Below, one piece after another: positions 6,037-7,031 of a stretch of 7,031 bases of DNA. The stretch covers positions 1 through 7,031 of the forward strand of contig JALWKR010000061.1 in NCBI GenBank assembly GCA_027081375.1, given 5' to 3'. How positions within the stretch are numbered: the stretch's first letter is position 1; every line of letters begins with the position of its first letter. Source of the DNA: Persephonella sp. GTDB taxonomy: Bacteria; Aquificota; Aquificia; Aquificales; Hydrogenothermaceae. Position numbers and translations under genes: made by a program. Under the pieces are notes generated by a model. That model was not told the origin of the DNA. It searched no databases and saw only the letters and a program-made list of their open reading frames with translations.

Positions 6037-6639
6037 ATGGAAAAATACGACGTAATTATTGTAGGAGGAGGCCCTGCAGGCTTAACCTGTGGAATAACCC
6101 TGGCTTCTGCTAATGGAAAATTCCCTTTTGTTGAGGGAAAAAAATACCTTCTTATCTATGATGAATACTCAGACCTAGATAAAGCTTATTTAAAGAACGT
6201 TCCAGGAATAGAACCTACAAAAGGGAAAGAATTACTAGAAAAAATAAGAAAACAAGCCTCTTCTTATGAAAATCTTCATTTAAAACAAGGTAAAGTAGTA
6301 AAAGCTTCAGGGGAAAAAGGAAACTTTAGGATTGAACTTGAGAATGGAGAAAAATTCGAAGGAAATTATTTAGTTATAGCAACAGGTTTTCACAAATTTG
6401 ATATAGAAGGATTAGATGTAGAAGTTATTCCTCACAGAAAATCTCCAAGACCAGGAAAAATAATGATAAAAAACGAAGATGGAAAAGTTAAAGATGGGTT
6501 ATATGTAGCAGGACTTGTTGCAGGAGAACCTTCAATGTATGCCTGTGCTTCAGGCTCAGGGGCAGAAGTTGCCTGCGATATTCTTTCAGAATGGGCTGGA
6601 AAAATAGTTGTAGTTCACGACGTTCCTGATGAAAGCTAA
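6037..6639 (+). CDS. Half-size thioredoxin-reductase-like FAD-binding protein
   Basis: A 200-residue flavoprotein-like protein, probably cytoplasmic, with no signal peptide or membrane segment. An N-terminal FAD Rossmann motif, VIIVGGGPAGL, lies at 6-16. The second FAD segment ends in LVIATG (112-117). The C-terminal FAD segment is GLYVAGLVAG (154-163), followed by a SGSGAEVACDIL helix (172-183). In thioredoxin reductases (about 310 residues) the NADPH domain and CxxC pair lie between the ATG motif and the C-terminal FAD segment. Here the frame passes from one to the other in about 36 residues, so the NADPH domain and redox disulfide are absent. The usual GD that contacts the FAD ribityl chain is replaced by GL (Gly159-Leu160). 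Isolated cysteines occur at 18, 170 and 180. NGKFPFVEGKKYLLIYDE (26-43) lacks the usual acidic end to the second strand at the expected place. FAD binding is probable; the reaction and electron partner are unknown. Confidence -1.
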   Translation: MEKYDVIIVGGGPAGLTCGITLASANGKFPFVEGKKYLLIYDEYSDLDKAYLKNVPGIEPTKGKELLEKIRKQASSYENLHLKQGKVVKASGEKGNFRIELENGEKFEGNYLVIATGFHKFDIEGLDVEVIPHRKSPRPGKIMIKNEDGKVKDGLYVAGLVAGEPSMYACASGSGAEVACDILSEWAGKIVVVHDVPDES

Positions 6640-6671
6640 TATCGGGCTTCTGCCCGATGTTGTTTTCTTAT
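6638..6671 (+). terminator. Intrinsic terminator after the flavoprotein gene
   Basis: ATCGGGC (6641-6647) pairs with GCCCGAT (6652-6658) across a TTCT loop. The stem can be extended by a T-G wobble and two A-T pairs reaching into the TAA stop codon. A T-rich tract follows (6660-6671). The GC-rich stem stands out in this AT-rich DNA, so this is a convincing Rho-independent terminator. Confidence -1.
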
Positions 6672-6688
6672 TAGTTAATCGTTATAAT
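6660..6688 (+). promoter_or_regulatory. Candidate promoter facing the right-hand gene-poor region
   Basis: TTGTTT (6660-6665) is followed after exactly 17 nt by a perfect TATAAT (6683-6688). The -35 box is weak (3/6) and overlaps the terminator's T tract. A start near 6695 would transcribe the region with the 24-nt palindrome, where no clear gene is seen within the window. Confidence -1.
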
Positions 6689-7031
6689 GGTTAAAAGGTT
6701 ATTTGAAAAGGGAATAGGGAATTAGAAAGAGAAAAATATGATCTAGATCATATTTTAAAGTGGACAAAAAATTTGATAAAAGTAAGCTAAGATTTTTATA
6801 AGCAATTGAAAAATATAGAAAAATTAATTTATAAGCTTATAACAAAGCGATATGGTTTGTCCCGCATAACGAAAATTGGCTAATGATTGAGTATCAAAGC
6901 TTTGAGGTATATTGCGTTTGTTTTTGCAAGTAGTTTGCATTACTAAAAAGCTCGCTAATACTAATAAATACTGGCTCTAGAAATAACCCGCTTACTTTAG
7001 GGTATTGCGACAAATCTAAACGGCCTATCTT
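6689..7031. other. Gene-poor region with palindromes and possible decayed frame
   Basis: No convincing intact gene is visible in 343 nt. It holds the 24-nt palindrome listed separately, a 14-nt palindrome TTATAAGCTTATAA (6829-6842), a 12-nt palindrome TCAAAGCTTTGA (6894-6905), a direct repeat TTTATAAGC (6795-6803 and 6828-6836), and TGCAA/TTGCA inverted arms around 6925-6939. One plus-strand frame from GTG 6760 to the window end is broken by only three stops; its last part is open from 6934 to 7031. The minus strand is open from 7031 down to a stop at 6894-6896 (45 residues). Neither translation resembles a family I know. The final 71 nt are richer in GC (about 38% by hand count) than 6781-6840 (about 17%), so a new element or gene may begin near the edge. 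Confidence -1.
6733..6756. repeat. Perfect 24-nt palindrome, FNR-like core
   Basis: AAAATATGATCT is followed directly by its exact reverse complement. The core TGAT-CTAG-ATCA resembles the TTGAT-N4-ATCAA site of Crp/Fnr family regulators, with the outer T/A pair inverted to A/T. It lies about 45 nt downstream of the TATAAT candidate. It could be an operator, a hairpin in a transcript, or part of a small repeat element. Confidence -1.

Noticed and set aside
6640..7031. tRNA, riboswitch or CRISPR array in the right-hand spacer
   Set aside because: No cloverleaf-compatible arms, no TTCRA-type T-loop, no regularly spaced repeats and no recognised riboswitch core were found by eye.

Overview
The window looks like an AT-rich chromosomal segment of a Gram-negative bacterium. 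Several features together suggest a thermophile of the Aquificales (Hydrogenothermaceae, Sulfurihydrogenibium-like). These are low GC with Lys/Glu/Ile-rich proteins, a heptose epimerase of the lipopolysaccharide pathway, bacterial EF-P and biotin carboxyl carrier protein, and an archaeal-type ATP-dependent DNA ligase of a kind known in Aquificae. The taxon is an inference from gene content and style; no marker gene was compared.

Layout. (1) Positions 1-1159 hold the 3' end of one sulfotransferase and a complete second one. They are tandem paralogues, visibly more AT-rich than the rest, and probably the end of a surface-polysaccharide region. (2) Positions 1211-4137 hold a tight co-directional run: efp (EF-P), accB (BCCP), hldD/rfaD (ADP-heptose 6-epimerase) and thrB (homoserine kinase), with gaps of only 11-12 nt. 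(3) Positions 4135-4160 hold a perfect 26-nt palindrome that contains the stop codons of both thrB and the convergent ligase gene; it is a likely bidirectional terminator. (4) Positions 4151-5899, minus strand, hold the ATP-dependent DNA ligase. (5) Positions 5900-6036 are an AT-rich divergent intergenic region. (6) Positions 6037-6639 hold a half-size thioredoxin-reductase-like flavoprotein, followed by a good intrinsic terminator. (7) Positions 6660-7031 have no convincing gene. They contain a candidate promoter, a perfect 24-nt palindrome with an FNR-like core, and a possible decayed reading frame.

The efp-thrB genes are housekeeping genes of different pathways (translation, fatty acid synthesis, outer-membrane core sugar, threonine synthesis). 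They appear co-transcribed but do not form one biochemical pathway. The sulfotransferases and HldD both bear on the cell surface, though they need not be linked. I see no sign of a defence system, CRISPR array, tRNA, rRNA or intact mobile element. The items most worth a second look are the stripped-down flavoprotein, the ligase motif III change, the shared-stop palindrome, and the gene-poor right end.
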